Shown one piece after another: positions 7,225-16,863 of a stretch of DNA of 64,000 bases. The translations under genes and the position numbers were made by a program. The notes beneath the pieces were generated by a model that was given only the letters and a program-made list of their open reading frames with translations, was not told the DNA's origin and did not search any database. The number at the start of each line of letters is the position of its first letter. Positions within the stretch are counted from its first letter, which is position 1. The stretch spans positions 1-64,000 of the forward strand of contig JADBKR010000005.1 of assembly GCA_014896295.1 (NCBI GenBank). Reading direction: 5' to 3'. The DNA comes from Limnochordaceae bacterium. GTDB lineage: Bacteria > Bacillota > Limnochordia > Limnochordales > Geochordaceae.

Positions 7225-7842
7225 ATGGCACCCTCACGGGAGCTCACGCCTCGTCAGCGTCAGGTGTTGGAGTTCATCAGGAAGATGGTCCAGAGCCGGG
7301 GCTATCCGCCGTCGGTACGGGAGATCGGAGAGGCGGTGGGCCTGAGCTCCAGCTCGACGGTCCACGGCCACCTCGCCCGGCTCGAGGAAAAGGGGTACCT
7401 GCGCCGGGATCCCACCAAGCCCAGAGCCATCGAGATCCTCGACGACCACCGGCCCGTCCGCAAAGAGATCGTCCAGGTGCCCGTGCTGGGTCGGGTGCCC
7501 GCGGGCCAGCCGTTGCTCGCCGTCCAAAACGTCGAGGACTTCTTCCCCCTGCCGGCCGACTTCACCGAGCACGCCGAGGTCTTCATGCTGCGGGTACGGG
7601 GCGACAGCATGAAGGGCGCGGGCATCCTGGACGGCGACTACGTGGTGGTCCGTTCGCAGCCGTCGGTCGAGAACGGCGAGATCGCGGTCGCGCTGGTGGA
7701 AGACGAGGCCACCGTGAAGCGGATCTTCAAGGAGAAGGGCCAGGTCCGCCTCCAGCCCGAAAACCCGCGCTACAAGCCGATCCTCACGAAGGACGTGCAG
7801 ATCCTCGGCAAGGTCATCGGCGTCCTGCGCAAGCTCGGGTGA
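7225..7842 (+). CDS. lexA: LexA SOS repressor
   Basis: A 205-residue protein. Residues 1-70 form the winged helix-turn-helix ([44 protein letters not shown]). The C-terminal peptidase S24 domain shows the scissile A93-G94 bond, catalytic S128 (GDSM) and K165 (ATVKR), with the same spacings as E. coli LexA (A84, S119, K156). It represses SOS genes until RecA filaments trigger self-cleavage. Boxes in the upstream region suggest it controls itself and the divergent LysM gene. Start ATG at 7225. Confidence 0.97.
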   Translation: MAPSRELTPRQRQVLEFIRKMVQSRGYPPSVREIGEAVGLSSSSTVHGHLARLEEKGYLRRDPTKPRAIEILDDHRPVRKEIVQVPVLGRVPAGQPLLAVQNVEDFFPLPADFTEHAEVFMLRVRGDSMKGAGILDGDYVVVRSQPSVENGEIAVALVEDEATVKRIFKEKGQVRLQPENPRYKPILTKDVQILGKVIGVLRKLG

Positions 7843-7952
7843 GCGCGCCATCCCGTCGGCGGCCACGCCGAAAGGTGCAGCACGACCCCCTTGCGCAGAC
7901 GAGCGCGGCAACCGCCGCGGCCGTTACCCCGCGGCAGGCGCCGTAGAGCCTT

Positions 7953-8342
7953 TCAGTTGACCGCTACCGATGACGAGCTCGGAGCGGCCTCGGGCGTGAC
8001 CTCGTGCACCAGGGCGTCCACGTCCTGGTCCGCGAGCCCGAGCATGGCGAAGAAGAGCCTGAGAGCTTGCTCTTCCCCGTTACGCTCGGGGTCTTCGGCT
8101 CGGCGATCGGCAGGAGTCTCCAGCAACGTGGCGAATTGGCGTCGGGCCAGGTGGTAGGCGGAGTCGAGTCCTTCACGTTCGATGGCTTCCATCAGCAGGT
8201 CGTAGACACGTCGGCGGGCCTCAGCGTGGGCGGTCCAGTACCGGGGGTTGGGCGTCTTGCTGCTGGCGAGGATGTCTTGCTTGGCCAGCCGCTTCGACCG
8301 CTTCAACCCCCGAAGCACGTCTTCGGGAGAGACGTTGAACAC
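7953..8342 (-). CDS. Hypothetical protein
   Basis: I do not recognise this 129-residue soluble protein. It begins VFNVSPEDVLRGLKRSKRL and continues with a helical middle (RYWTAHAEARRRVYDLLMEA, then AYHLARRQFATLLETP) and an acidic C-terminal third. There are no cysteines, signal peptide or membrane segment. The start is GTG at 8342, chosen because GGGAGGAG lies six bases upstream. An ATA-rich stretch about 50-60 bases further up may hold the promoter. It is convergent with lexA and stands alone. Confidence 0.65.
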   Translation of the reverse strand: MFNVSPEDVLRGLKRSKRLAKQDILASSKTPNPRYWTAHAEARRRVYDLLMEAIEREGLDSAYHLARRQFATLLETPADRRAEDPERNGEEQALRLFFAMLGLADQDVDALVHEVTPEAAPSSSSVAVN

Positions 8343-8508
8343 GGGTAGCTCCTCCCTCCACGTCCCCACCCGCGGGGGTCCCATCTCACCCGATGGCTAT
8401 ATTCTTACCCTGTCGGACCATCCCCTCTCCCCTTTCCTGGAAGAAGGCCCCTTTTTCCAAGGCGGGTGTCCGAGCGGCGTGTCCCCGCCCGGCGCGCTTG
8501 CCTCGGCC

Positions 8509-9342
8509 TCAGGCAGATGTTGCCTTGGGTGCCTCTTGCCGGGTGAAGCGGTCCTCCGTGGAGAACATCGGCTGGCCGAGCCGCAGGCCCCACCGTGCCA
8601 GGGCCTCGTAGTCGGTCAGGTCGAACTGCATCGGCGTCACGGAGACGTAGCCCCGGTGCACTGCGCCCGCGTCGGTCGTCGGATCCTCCCGGTCGCCCTC
8701 GTCCGCGTCCCCCACCAGGCGGAAGTGGCCGTCCGTGCCCGGAGGCTTCTCGAAGGCGTCACGGTAGCGCCGGTTGAGCCCGATACGGGTCCAGCGCAGC
8801 GCCGCCACGGGATCCGGCACTTGGTCGGGAACGTTGACGTTGAGCAGTACCCCCTGGCCCTCGGCCCGCTTCTGCAACATCCACTGCACGATGACCGGGG
8901 CCACCTGCCGGGCCGGGTCGAAGCGGGGCGCGTGCTTGTCCGTGATGGACGAGATGGCGACCGCCGCGATCCCGAGCAACACCCCTTCGGCCGCCGCCGC
9001 CACGGTGCCGGAGTAAAAGACGTCGATCCCCAGGTTGGCCCCCGGGTTGATGCCCGAGACCACCAGATCCGGCGGGTCAGGGAACAACTCCAGCACCCCC
9101 AGCTTCACGCAGTCGGCCGGAGTACCCGATACCGCGAAGGCGGGCCATCGCCCTGCGAGGGTGCGTCTCTCGACCTTGAGCGCGTCGCGTACCGTGATGG
9201 CATGTCCCGTTGCACTGCGGTCCCGATCGGGGGCCACGATCCGCAGTTGCCCGATGGGATCGAGGGCCTCTGCCAGGGCGGCGAGCCCCGGGCTGTCGAT
9301 ACCGTCGTCGTTGGAGAGCAAAATGCGCGCCACCGGCACCAT
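8509..9342 (-). CDS. surE: 5'/3'-nucleotidase SurE
   Basis: A 277-residue metal-dependent phosphatase that removes phosphate from nucleoside monophosphates. The N-terminal metal-binding motif LLSNDDG is at residues 8-14, followed by SATGHAITVRD, SGTPADCVK and SGINPGANLG, all diagnostic of SurE. The C-terminus, with VTPMQFDLTDYEAL, completes the fold. Start ATG at 9342, with a possible GTG one codon on. It is downstream of the mgtC/sapB gene on the same strand with a 62-base gap. Confidence 0.95.
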   Translation of the reverse strand: MVPVARILLSNDDGIDSPGLAALAEALDPIGQLRIVAPDRDRSATGHAITVRDALKVERRTLAGRWPAFAVSGTPADCVKLGVLELFPDPPDLVVSGINPGANLGIDVFYSGTVAAAAEGVLLGIAAVAISSITDKHAPRFDPARQVAPVIVQWMLQKRAEGQGVLLNVNVPDQVPDPVAALRWTRIGLNRRYRDAFEKPPGTDGHFRLVGDADEGDREDPTTDAGAVHRGYVSVTPMQFDLTDYEALARWGLRLGQPMFSTEDRFTRQEAPKATSA

Positions 9343-9404
9343 CCATCCCCGTTGCGCCTGCACTGCCGAGCAGGCTGCTCGGATCCCGCTGCTCCCGGGC
9401 TCCG

Positions 9405-10088
9405 TTAGCTCTGGTTGTCGTAAGAGGCCTTGAAGACCCCCTCGAGCGCGGAGAGGTCCGCCAGCACGCGGCTCCGGTCGGCCCGCGCCGGGAGCTCCAC
9501 CGTGACCTGCAGGGCGGCTTTGGCCCCCTCCTGGGCCACGATGTCGACACCCCGGATGTTGACGCCGTGGCGTCCCAGCACCGACGCCACGGCTCCCAGC
9601 TGCCCCGGCTGGTCCGAGACGACCAGCGCCAGGACACTCTCCTTGCTGGAAAGGATCTGGCGCTCGACCCGGCTCAGCCAGATCAGCACCACGACCGCCA
9701 GGGCCGTCGTCATGACCGCACCCAGGTAGAAGCCGGACCCCGCCGCCAGGCCGATGCCGGCGACGACCCACAGGCTCGCGGCCGTGGTCAAGCCCCGGAC
9801 GGTCGGGCCCTCCCGCAGGATGGTGCCCGCCCCGAGAAAGCCGATGCCCGATACCACCTGGGCCGCGATCCGGGTCGGGTCGTAGGGCCAGAAGCTCGAT
9901 CCTTGAGGGGCCAGCCCGTAGGCTGAGACCAGCATGACCAGCGCCGAACCGAGGGAGACGAGCGTATGGGTGCGAAAGCCCGCGGGCCGCCGGTGGCTCT
10001 CTCGCTCGAGGCCGATGATGGCCCCCAGCAGCCCGGCGAGCACCAGACGGATGACCAGCTCGATGTCGGAGATGCCCACCGCCCTCAC
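9405..10088 (-). CDS. MgtC/SapB family membrane protein with C-terminal ACT-like domain
   Basis: A 227-residue protein. Residues 1-135 hold four or five helices with MgtC/SapB signatures (LVLAGLLGAIIGLERE, GFRTHTLVSLGSALVM, GIGFLGAGTIL, RGLTTAASLWVVAGIGLA). Residues 145-225 form an ACT-type regulatory domain (ALVVSDQPGQLGAVASVLG, INIRGVDI-like). MgtC proteins affect Mg2+ homeostasis and ATP synthase activity, and the substrate here is unknown. Start GTG at 10088, with another GTG nine bases downstream. It has its own extended -10 promoter. Confidence 0.88.
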   Translation of the reverse strand: MRAVGISDIELVIRLVLAGLLGAIIGLERESHRRPAGFRTHTLVSLGSALVMLVSAYGLAPQGSSFWPYDPTRIAAQVVSGIGFLGAGTILREGPTVRGLTTAASLWVVAGIGLAAGSGFYLGAVMTTALAVVVLIWLSRVERQILSSKESVLALVVSDQPGQLGAVASVLGRHGVNIRGVDIVAQEGAKAALQVTVELPARADRSRVLADLSALEGVFKASYDNQS

Positions 10089-10110
10089 CCACCTCTGCCC
10101 CTAGGGTTCC

Positions 10111-10140
10111 AGTATAGCAGCCGGCAGACCGCCGTGACCA
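10111..10140 (-). promoter_or_regulatory. Promoter for the mgtC/sapB gene
   Basis: On the minus strand an extended -10, TGCTATACT (TATACT at 10116-10111), lies 18 bp after a weak -35, TGGTCA (10140-10135). It is about 22 bases upstream of the start codon. Confidence 0.5.
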
Positions 10141-10276
10141 GCCACGAGCCATGGACAGGTCGTATGGCCGCCTGGCGCGCACACGCTCCGGCGTATCCTG
10201 CCCCATGGTTCGGCAAGAGGCCCGGGCCACTGCAGGGATGCCAGCAGCGCTGCGGCGTCTCGGGATCACTCAGGGC

Positions 10277-11050
10277 TTACAGGATGGAGAGAGCACGCAG
10301 GCGGTCGGCCACCGCGCGCCAGACCTGGGACGCAGGGTATGGAAGGCGGAGCACGGCTCGCCCGTCCACCCAGGTCGGTTGCAGGTTGTTGACGATCACC
10401 TGCTGGGCCAGCGCCGGCAACGAGTTGGCCGGATCCACGGTGAGGCTCGACCCGACCACCACCATGAGGTCGGCCCGGGCCGCCTCGCTCACCGCATCCT
10501 CGAACGCCGGCGGCATGGGGTCGCCGAAGAGGACGATACCGGGCTTGATGGGCCCCCCGCACGTGCAGTAGGGGCCGATGCCCGCCTGGCGCAAGCGCTG
10601 CACCAGGGCCGTGAGGTCGTAATGGCGGCCGCAGCGGGTGCATCGCGCCGAGCGGACGTGCCCGTGGACCTCCAGCACCCGCCGGCTCCCCGCCTTCTGG
10701 TGCAAGCCGTCGATGTTCTGCGTGATGACGGCTTTGACGAGCCCGGCTGCTTCGAGGCCCGCCAGCACGTAGTGGACAGTGTTGGGCCGTGCGCCGAGCA
10801 AAGGGGGCAGCCAGGTCTCGCTGGCCAACCGGTAGAAGCGGCCGGGGTCCTGCCAGAAGGCGTGGACGGACATGGTCTCCATCGGATCGAGGCGTTCCCA
10901 CAAGCCGGTGCCGGGGCTACGGAAATCGGGGATGCCGCTGTCGGTGGACGCCCCGGCTCCCGTGAGCACCACGCAGTGAGACGCCTGGACCAACGCGTCG
11001 ACCAGGGCCGTGACGTCCCGCTCGAAGCCCCTGTAATCCAACGCCTCCAT
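10277..11050 (-). CDS. NAD-dependent protein deacylase (sirtuin)
   Basis: A 257-residue Sir2-family enzyme that removes acyl groups from lysines using NAD+. Motifs in order are GAGASTDSGIPDFRS (NAD binding), TQNIDGLH, catalytic His in VHGHVRS, a zinc site with CTRCG and YCTCGG, then GIVLFGDPMP, VVVGSSLTV and a late NNL loop. Start ATG at 11050 is preferred over longer forms, which only add a low-complexity Arg/Pro leader. It is downstream of sigH with an 80-base gap. Confidence 0.93.
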   Translation of the reverse strand: MEALDYRGFERDVTALVDALVQASHCVVLTGAGASTDSGIPDFRSPGTGLWERLDPMETMSVHAFWQDPGRFYRLASETWLPPLLGARPNTVHYVLAGLEAAGLVKAVITQNIDGLHQKAGSRRVLEVHGHVRSARCTRCGRHYDLTALVQRLRQAGIGPYCTCGGPIKPGIVLFGDPMPPAFEDAVSEAARADLMVVVGSSLTVDPANSLPALAQQVIVNNLQPTWVDGRAVLRLPYPASQVWRAVADRLRALSIL

Positions 11051-11130
11051 GCTCGCCCTTCCACGCCCCGGGCCTGCCGGCCTCTCGTCGGTCGTCTCCG
11101 GCCGCGCCGGTGGGCGGCCGCCGTCACCTG

Positions 11131-11787
11131 TCAGACGTAGCGGCGCTCGATCTTGTGCTTGATGCGGCACAAAGCGTTGTCGATGGACTTGGTGTGAGTG
11201 TGGAGCCGCCGGGCCATCTCCTTGTACGACAGCCCGTTGACGTACAGCCGGAAGACCCGGTACTCGAAATCGCTGAGCACCTGCCGCACGTACTGCTGCG
11301 TCTGGATCAGCATCTCCCGGTCGATGACCAGGGCTTCCGGATCGTCCACCCGCGAGTTGGGCAGCACCTCGAGGAGGGTCCGGTCCCCCTCCATGTCGTA
11401 GACGGGCCGGTGCAAAGAGGTGTACTGGTTGATGGGGATGTGCTTCTGGCGGGTCGTGCCCTTGATGGCGCTGATGATGTTACGGACGATGCAAAGCCGC
11501 GCGAAGGACCAGAAGGAGGATGCCCCCGGCGTGAAGTCGCGGATCGCCTTGTAGAGGCCGATCATGCCCTCCTGGAGCAGATCGTCGTCCTCGGCGCCCT
11601 GCAGGAAATAGGGTCGGCTCCAGGCGTGCACCAGCTTGCGGTACTTGGCGAGCAGGTACTCGAGGGCGTCTTCGTTGCCCGCCTGGGCGAGCTGGACCAC
11701 CTCTTCGTCGGTGAGGTCCGAGAAATCCGGCGCTCCCGGCCTGGGCTGCCACGACCAAGAGGAAGATGCTGCCCGACTCTTCCCCAT
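11131..11787 (-). CDS. sigH: RNA polymerase sigma factor SigH (sporulation)
   Basis: A 218-residue sigma-70 family factor, the same length as Bacillus SigH. Region 2 reads LTDEEVVQLAQAGNEDALE, then DDDLLQEGMIGLYKAIRDF and SFWSFARLCIVRNIISAIK. Region 4 reads LSDFEYRVFRLYVNGLSYKE, then HTHTKSIDNALCRIKHKIE. SigH drives early sporulation and post-exponential genes. The ATG at 11787 is preferred because AAGGGG lies upstream. An ATG 36 bases earlier has no ribosome site. It is not beside its usual rlmB/nusG neighbours. Confidence 0.95.
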   Translation of the reverse strand: MGKSRAASSSWSWQPRPGAPDFSDLTDEEVVQLAQAGNEDALEYLLAKYRKLVHAWSRPYFLQGAEDDDLLQEGMIGLYKAIRDFTPGASSFWSFARLCIVRNIISAIKGTTRQKHIPINQYTSLHRPVYDMEGDRTLLEVLPNSRVDDPEALVIDREMLIQTQQYVRQVLSDFEYRVFRLYVNGLSYKEMARRLHTHTKSIDNALCRIKHKIERRYV

Positions 11788-11998
11788 GCCCCACGACCGC
11801 CCCTTACCCCGTCGGAGTCGCATCCGCTAAAGCGTATGCTGGAAAGGAACTCCCGCACGCGGCCGCGCGAAAAGGGATCCCGGCAACGTCAACCGGCGTG
11901 GCGGGTGGCCACCTATCCCTTTCGAGGGAACTTCGGCAACTTACAACCAATCTCCTTCTCAATTGTAGGCACGGATGGAGGGCGACCGGCAACACCGG

Positions 11999-12049
11999 AA
12001 AAAAAAGAGGCTCCGGAACCGTCCTCGTCCAATCGCCGGCTCCGGAGCC
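11999..12049 (-). terminator. Rho-independent terminator after speD
   Basis: Read on the minus strand, GGCTCCGGA and TCCGGAGCC form a 9-bp stem (12049-12041 with 12017-12009) followed by TCTTTTTTTT. It lies 27 bases past the speD stop codon. Confidence 0.85.
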
Positions 12050-12075
12050 CCTACCTCAGCGACCTCCGGGTACTC

Positions 12076-12546
12076 TCATCGGGTAGCATACAACCCTGAC
12101 TTCACCACCTCGTCACCCCGGGACTGTGGCTCCCACGCTGCCCCAGGCGCCGACTGGGTATAGCGCGCGACCTCCGTCCCCAGCACCCCGTGGGGGCCGA
12201 GCACGCCACGCTTCATCTCGGTCGCCTCCGTGCTCTGGGCCTTGAAAGAAGCGATCAGGTAATGACACGCCTCCCACGGATCCACCGAGTCCCCGCAGGT
12301 AAAGACATCGATGGCTGCATATCCGAGCTCGGGCCAGGTGTGGATGGCAAGGTGGGACTCCGCGATGACCACCACGCCGCTGACACCCTGCGGGCTGAAC
12401 TTGTGGAACGTAACCTCCCGCACGTCGGCCCCTGCTCTCAGGGCTGCTTCCACCATGATGGCCTGCACCTGCTCTTGATCGTCCAGGATCGCCGGGTCAC
12501 ACCCGTACGCCTCGCACAGAATGTGACGTCCCAGCGCCTGCGTCAT
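12076..12546 (-). CDS. speD: S-adenosylmethionine decarboxylase proenzyme
   Basis: A 156-residue class 1B AdoMet decarboxylase that supplies the aminopropyl donor for spermidine. Self-cleavage at E63-S64 (IAESHLAIHTWPE) makes the pyruvoyl cofactor. H69 and C84 (FTCGD) match the catalytic His and Cys of the Thermotoga enzyme. A C-terminal tail of about 30 residues extends beyond the usual length. Start ATG at 12546. It is a single-gene unit with its own promoter and terminator. Confidence 0.95.
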   Translation of the reverse strand: MTQALGRHILCEAYGCDPAILDDQEQVQAIMVEAALRAGADVREVTFHKFSPQGVSGVVVIAESHLAIHTWPELGYAAIDVFTCGDSVDPWEACHYLIASFKAQSTEATEMKRGVLGPHGVLGTEVARYTQSAPGAAWEPQSRGDEVVKSGLYATR

Positions 12547-12620
12547 TCCATCTACGACCCCCTTCCAGATGGCCCGCGAACGCCTGCGGCGCCAGGCTTC
12601 GTCGCAGGCAATCACCCCCC

Positions 12621-12648
12621 ATGATAGCAGACCCCCCCACCCTGTCAA
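12621..12648 (-). promoter_or_regulatory. Promoter for speD
   Basis: On the minus strand, TTGACA (12648-12643), a 16-bp spacer ending TGC, and TATCAT (12626-12621). The -35 overlaps the stop codon of the upstream PLP enzyme gene. Confidence 0.7.
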
Positions 12649-13985
12649 GGATTACCGAAAGAAGTCTCGAACGGCGTCACGAGGCCGTTCCGCAGGAGCT
12701 CGTCGAGGGCACGGGCCACCCCCAGGGCCACGTGGTACCGGGAAAGCCCTCCCTGGATGAAGACGTCGTAGGGCGGCCGCATGGGCAGGTCCGCCGACAG
12801 TTCGCTCGACGAACCCTGGACGAAGGTACCTGCGGCCATCGCCACGGCGTCCCGGTAACCGGGCAGGCGCGCGGGGGTGGGCACCGCCCGCCAGTCGAGC
12901 GCCGACGCCTTCTGCACCCCGCGCAAGATGGCGAGCGCCGCCTCCGGCCGGCCTGCCCGCACCACCTGCACCGTGTCGTGACGCTCCTCGAAGGCTCCGG
13001 GGCTGACGGCAAATCCCCACGAACCGAACGCCTGCGCGGCCACGCATGCACCGGCCAGCGCCTCGCTCACGGACCGGGGGGCGAGCCACAGGCCCATCCA
13101 GACCCACCGCATGACGCCGAGCCCGGGACCCACGTCGGCGGCCAGCCCCGGAGCCACGAGCCGCTCGGCGGCCCGGGTCACGAGGTCGCGGCGCCCGGCG
13201 AGGTATCCGCCGCTGGGGGCAAGCCCTCCGCCGGGATTCTTGATGAGCGAACCGGCGACCAGATCGGCGCCCACGTGCCCCGGCTCCCGCTCCTCCACGA
13301 ACTCGCCGTACGCGTTGTCCACCACGACGATGCAGCCGTGCGCGTGCGCCACCCCGCAGATGGTCTCGATCTGCGCCACGGACAGCGAGGGCCGCCACGA
13401 GTAGCCCCGGGAGCGCTGTACCAGGATCGCGCGGGTGTGCGCCCCGAGGGCCGCTTCCAATCCCGCCAGGTCGACGCTCCCGTCCTCCCTGAGCGCGACC
13501 ACCCGGGTGCGCACACCCCACTCGGCCAGGGATCCCGGGGCAGGCTGCTCGCCGAGCCCGAGCACCGGCCAGAGGGTGTCGTAGGGGGCGCCCGTCGCCA
13601 CCACCAGTTCGTCGCCGGGCCGCAAGACCCCGAACAGCGCGGCGGCCAGCGCGTGCGTACCCGAGACCATCTGGGGCCGGACCAGCGCCGCCTCTGCCCC
13701 GAAGAGGGAAGCGTAGACTTGTTCGATGGCGTCGCGGCCGGGGTCCGAATACCCGTAGCCCGTGGTCTCTGCCAGATACCCCTCGCTGGCCCCCGCCTGC
13801 TGGAAGGCGGCCAGGACCCGCGCCGTATTGTGGGCCGCGACGCGTTCGATGCGGGCCCATGGAGAGAGCGCGCCCGGCTCGGCGGGCGCCTGGACGCGGG
13901 ACAGGGCGTCCATCACCGCTCGTTCGGCGAGGGGGTGGATGTCCGGAAAGGCCTCCCGCACGAAACTCGTCGGGATGGCGGTCAT
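12645..13985 (-). CDS. ynbB: Methionine gamma-lyase family PLP enzyme (YnbB, aluminium-resistance family)
   Basis: A 446-residue fold-type I PLP enzyme of the Alum_res family. Motifs are ETTGYGYSDPGRDAIEQVYA, RPQMVSGTHALAAALFG, VVVDNAYGEF (the Asp that contacts the pyridine nitrogen) and the PLP lysine in SLIKNPGGG. The family is annotated as cystathionine/methionine lyase-like, and its true substrate is uncertain. Its ATG overlaps the trpA stop by four bases (ATGA), so it is translated as the last gene of the trp operon, an unusual partner. Confidence 0.9.
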   Translation of the reverse strand: MTAIPTSFVREAFPDIHPLAERAVMDALSRVQAPAEPGALSPWARIERVAAHNTARVLAAFQQAGASEGYLAETTGYGYSDPGRDAIEQVYASLFGAEAALVRPQMVSGTHALAAALFGVLRPGDELVVATGAPYDTLWPVLGLGEQPAPGSLAEWGVRTRVVALREDGSVDLAGLEAALGAHTRAILVQRSRGYSWRPSLSVAQIETICGVAHAHGCIVVVDNAYGEFVEEREPGHVGADLVAGSLIKNPGGGLAPSGGYLAGRRDLVTRAAERLVAPGLAADVGPGLGVMRWVWMGLWLAPRSVSEALAGACVAAQAFGSWGFAVSPGAFEERHDTVQVVRAGRPEAALAILRGVQKASALDWRAVPTPARLPGYRDAVAMAAGTFVQGSSSELSADLPMRPPYDVFIQGGLSRYHVALGVARALDELLRNGLVTPFETSFGNP

Positions 13986-14893
13986 CCCCCGCCTTCGGCA
14001 GCCGGCCGCGCCAGGGCGTCGCGGATGGACGAGGCGAGCTGCCCGATCCCTTCCAGCGCCGCCGCCACGTCGTCACCGGCCCGCATCCAGGTCGAGGCGA
14101 AGGCGCTCCCTACGACGACCCCGTCGGCCCACCGGTAGGCGGCCGCCTGCCGGGCTCCCGCCACTCCGAACCCCAGCGCGACGGGAAGGCGGGTGGAGCG
14201 CCGCAGGGCATCCACCAGCTCTCTCGCCTGGGGCGCCAGGTCGTCGCGCGCCCCGGTGACGCCCGGCCGGCTGATGGCGTAGACGAAGCCGTCGCTGGCG
14301 GACGCGACGCGCTCCAGCCGGCTCATTCCCGTGGGAGCGGCCAGGCTCACCCAGGCGAGCCCTTGCTCCTGGAGCTCGGCCATGAGACCCGCGGCCTCCT
14401 CCACCGGCAGATCCGGCACGATCATACCCGAAAGCCCATAGCGGGCCATGGCCCGGGCCACCTCGGCCTCCCCCATCCGCAAGACGGGGTTGTAGTACGT
14501 CATGATGACCACCGGGACCCCCGACCCGCCCCTCTCCGGGGGGAGCGCCACCCTGCCGGCCATCTCCAGGACGCCTCGCAGCGAGACCCGGCTCTGCAGC
14601 GCCGTGGCCGCGGCCGTCTGCAGCACGGGGCCGTCGGCCACGGGATCCGAGAAGGGCACCCCCACCTCCAGCACGTCACAGCCCGAGCGCGCCAGGTGGA
14701 CGAGCGCTCGTTCGGAAGTGGCGAGGTCGGGGTAGCCGCCCATCCAGTACCCGACCAGGGCGGCCCGCCCCTCCTGCCGGGCTTGCTCGAAGGCTCCCGC
14801 CAACCGCCTGCCCCCTTCGGAGCGGGCAAGAGCAGGAAAACCGAGCTCTTGTCCTGCCGCCGCCTGGCCTGTCTCTACCCCTTCACCGCCCAT
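13982..14893 (-). CDS. trpA: Tryptophan synthase alpha subunit
   Basis: A 303-residue TIM barrel that releases indole from indole-glycerol phosphate. The catalytic Glu is in [15 protein letters not shown] and the catalytic Asp in [11 protein letters not shown]. The phosphate loop is [11 protein letters not shown], with GVVVGSAF near the end. About 35 N-terminal residues precede the usual start of the family. Start ATG at 14893, overlapping the end of trpB by 11 bases. Confidence 0.96.
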   Translation of the reverse strand: MGGEGVETGQAAAGQELGFPALARSEGGRRLAGAFEQARQEGRAALVGYWMGGYPDLATSERALVHLARSGCDVLEVGVPFSDPVADGPVLQTAAATALQSRVSLRGVLEMAGRVALPPERGGSGVPVVIMTYYNPVLRMGEAEVARAMARYGLSGMIVPDLPVEEAAGLMAELQEQGLAWVSLAAPTGMSRLERVASASDGFVYAISRPGVTGARDDLAPQARELVDALRRSTRLPVALGFGVAGARQAAAYRWADGVVVGSAFASTWMRAGDDVAAALEGIGQLASSIRDALARPAAEGGG

Positions 14894-16172
14894 CCGGTCC
14901 GCCCCCTGTCCGTTGGGAGGACGGAGCCGGAAGCCACCCGAGCCGGCCGGCCACGACCTCCACGTCCTTGTCGCCCCGTCCCGATAGGCTGACGAGAACG
15001 ATCTCGTCTTCGCGCATGCGCCGGGCGGCGTCCAGGGCGGCCGCCACGGCGTGCGCGCTCTCGAGGGCCGGCAGGATCCCCTCCAGCCTGCCCAGCAGCT
15101 GAAAGGCTTCCAGCGCCTCGTCGTCCCGGACGGTCGTGTACTCCGCCCGACCGGTCTCCCGCAGGTAGCTGTGCTCCGGCCCGACGCCGGGGTAGTCGAG
15201 GCCTGCCGAAATCGAATGCGTCGGGGCGATCTGCCCCTCCTCGTCCTGCAACAGCAGGCTCCGGGAGCCGTGCAGCACGCCGACGAGGCCGCGGTTGAGG
15301 CTCGCGGCGTGCTCTCCCAGCTTCTCTCCCCTGCCCCCTGCCTCCACTCCCAGCAGGCGCACGCCGTCGTCTCGCAGGAAGCCCCGGAAGATGCCGATGG
15401 CGTTGGAGCCCCCTCCGACGCAGGCGACCACCAGGTCCGGCAGCCTCCCCGTCGCTTCCAGCACCTGCCGGCGGCTCTCGGCGCCGATCACCGATTGGAA
15501 GTCGGCAACCATGACGGGGTATGGGTGTGGGCCCACCGCCGAACCGAGGACGTAGTGGGTATCGGCCACGCTCGCCACCCACTCTCGCATGGCCTCGTCC
15601 GTGGCATCCTTGAGGGTGCCGCTGCCGGCGCGCACCTCCCGCACCTCGGCCCCCAGGAGGCGCATGCGCACCACGTTGAGGTGCTGGCGCGCCACGTCCT
15701 CGGCGCCCATGAAGACCAGGCACGCCATGCCGAACCGGGCCGCCACCGTGGCCGTAGCGACGCCGTGCTGCCCGGCGCCGGTCTCGGCGATCAGGCGCCG
15801 CTTGCCCATGCGCCGGGCCAGCAGGGCCTGTCCCAGCGCGTTGTTGATCTTGTGCGCTCCCGTGTGGGCGAGGTCTTCACGCTTCAGGAAGATACGCGCG
15901 CCGCCCACGTAGCGGCTGAGGCGTTCCGCGAAGTATAGGGGGGTCGGCCGCCCTGCGTAGTGCCGCAGCAAGCCGTCGAGCTCCTGCCAGAAGGCGGGGT
16001 CGTGGCGCGCCGCCTCGTAGGCCTCCTGGAGCTGCTCCAGGGGCGCCATCAAGATCTCCGGCACGAAGCGCCCCCCGAAGCCGCCGAAGTAGCCGCGACC
16101 GTCCGGAACGCCGTCGAGCGGCGGCGCGGCCGGCCCGCTAGCGTCCCCGATCGGTGCCGGGCCCGTCGTCAC
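14883..16172 (-). CDS. trpB: Tryptophan synthase beta subunit
   Basis: A 429-residue PLP enzyme that joins indole to serine. It shows [15 protein letters not shown], the PLP lysine in [25 protein letters not shown], the phosphate-binding GGGSNAIG and [14 protein letters not shown]. The GTG at 16172 is chosen because AGGAAGG lies just upstream. A longer ATG form at 16193 has no ribosome site. It overlaps trpF by 35 bases, as expected inside a tightly packed trp operon. Confidence 0.96.
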   Translation of the reverse strand: MTTGPAPIGDASGPAAPPLDGVPDGRGYFGGFGGRFVPEILMAPLEQLQEAYEAARHDPAFWQELDGLLRHYAGRPTPLYFAERLSRYVGGARIFLKREDLAHTGAHKINNALGQALLARRMGKRRLIAETGAGQHGVATATVAARFGMACLVFMGAEDVARQHLNVVRMRLLGAEVREVRAGSGTLKDATDEAMREWVASVADTHYVLGSAVGPHPYPVMVADFQSVIGAESRRQVLEATGRLPDLVVACVGGGSNAIGIFRGFLRDDGVRLLGVEAGGRGEKLGEHAASLNRGLVGVLHGSRSLLLQDEEGQIAPTHSISAGLDYPGVGPEHSYLRETGRAEYTTVRDDEALEAFQLLGRLEGILPALESAHAVAAALDAARRMREDEIVLVSLSGRGDKDVEVVAGRLGWLPAPSSQRTGGGPDGR

Positions 16173-16863
16173 GGACCTTCCTCGTACCTGCATCCAACCG
16201 TCTCTCCTCCCATGCGCGCACGGTTGCGACGAACGCCTCGATGGCCCCCCGGTCCTTGACGCCGGGCCGGCCGGCCTGTTCCACACCCGAACTCACGTCG
16301 ACGCCCCACGGCCGGGCCGCTTCGAGGGCCTTCACCACGTTGCCGGGCCGCAGCCCGCCCGCCAGGATGACGCGCGGGTGGACGGCCCCCAGGACCCGCA
16401 CCCACTCCGTGGCGGTGGCCGTCTCCATGGGGCGCCCGGTGCCGCCGGGCTGCTCCCGGGAGCCGCTGTCGAGCAAGAGCGCCCACCACGCCCCGGCGGG
16501 TGCGACGGGGCTGCCCGACGGCCACAGGGCGCGGATGCACCGCAGGCCGGAAGACGGCAGGCGTTGCACTCCCTCCGGGAGCTCCACGCCGTGCAGCTGC
16601 ACGACGTCGAGCGAAGCGAGGTGGGCCTGCTGTTCGATCTGCTCGATGGGCTCCTGCGTGAAGACCCCGACGACGTCGACCCGCCGCCCGGCGCGGGCCG
16701 CCTCCTCCCGGGCCGCCAGGGCGAGCTCGCGGGCGCGCTCGGGCCCCACCGCCCGGGGGCTCTTGGGGGTCAGTACCACGCCCACCGCGTCGGCCCCTGC
16801 CCGCACGGCCGCCACCACGTCCTCCTCCCGGGTGAGGCCGCAGATCTTCACCCACACTTTCAT
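16138..16863 (-). CDS. trpF: Phosphoribosylanthranilate isomerase
   Basis: A 241-residue TIM barrel for the Amadori rearrangement of phosphoribosylanthranilate. The N-terminal [12 protein letters not shown] carries the catalytic Cys. [17 protein letters not shown] (catalytic Asp replaced in position by the barrel's usual LLD segment) and VDVSSGVE are clear. The C-terminus has an extra basic tail of about 20 residues. ATG at 16863 overlaps the trpC stop by four bases. Confidence 0.94.
   Translation of the reverse strand: MKVWVKICGLTREEDVVAAVRAGADAVGVVLTPKSPRAVGPERARELALAAREEAARAGRRVDVVGVFTQEPIEQIEQQAHLASLDVVQLHGVELPEGVQRLPSSGLRCIRALWPSGSPVAPAGAWWALLLDSGSREQPGGTGRPMETATATEWVRVLGAVHPRVILAGGLRPGNVVKALEAARPWGVDVSSGVEQAGRPGVKDRGAIEAFVATVRAWEERRLDAGTRKVRDDGPGTDRGR

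Noticed and set aside
7843..7952. Terminator between lexA and the convergent unknown gene
   Set aside because: GC-rich and partly self-complementary but without a clear stem followed by T residues on either strand.
11788..11998. sigH promoter
   Set aside because: Several weak -35/-10 pairs can be drawn (for example TTGCCG with GATAGG), but none is convincing enough to report.
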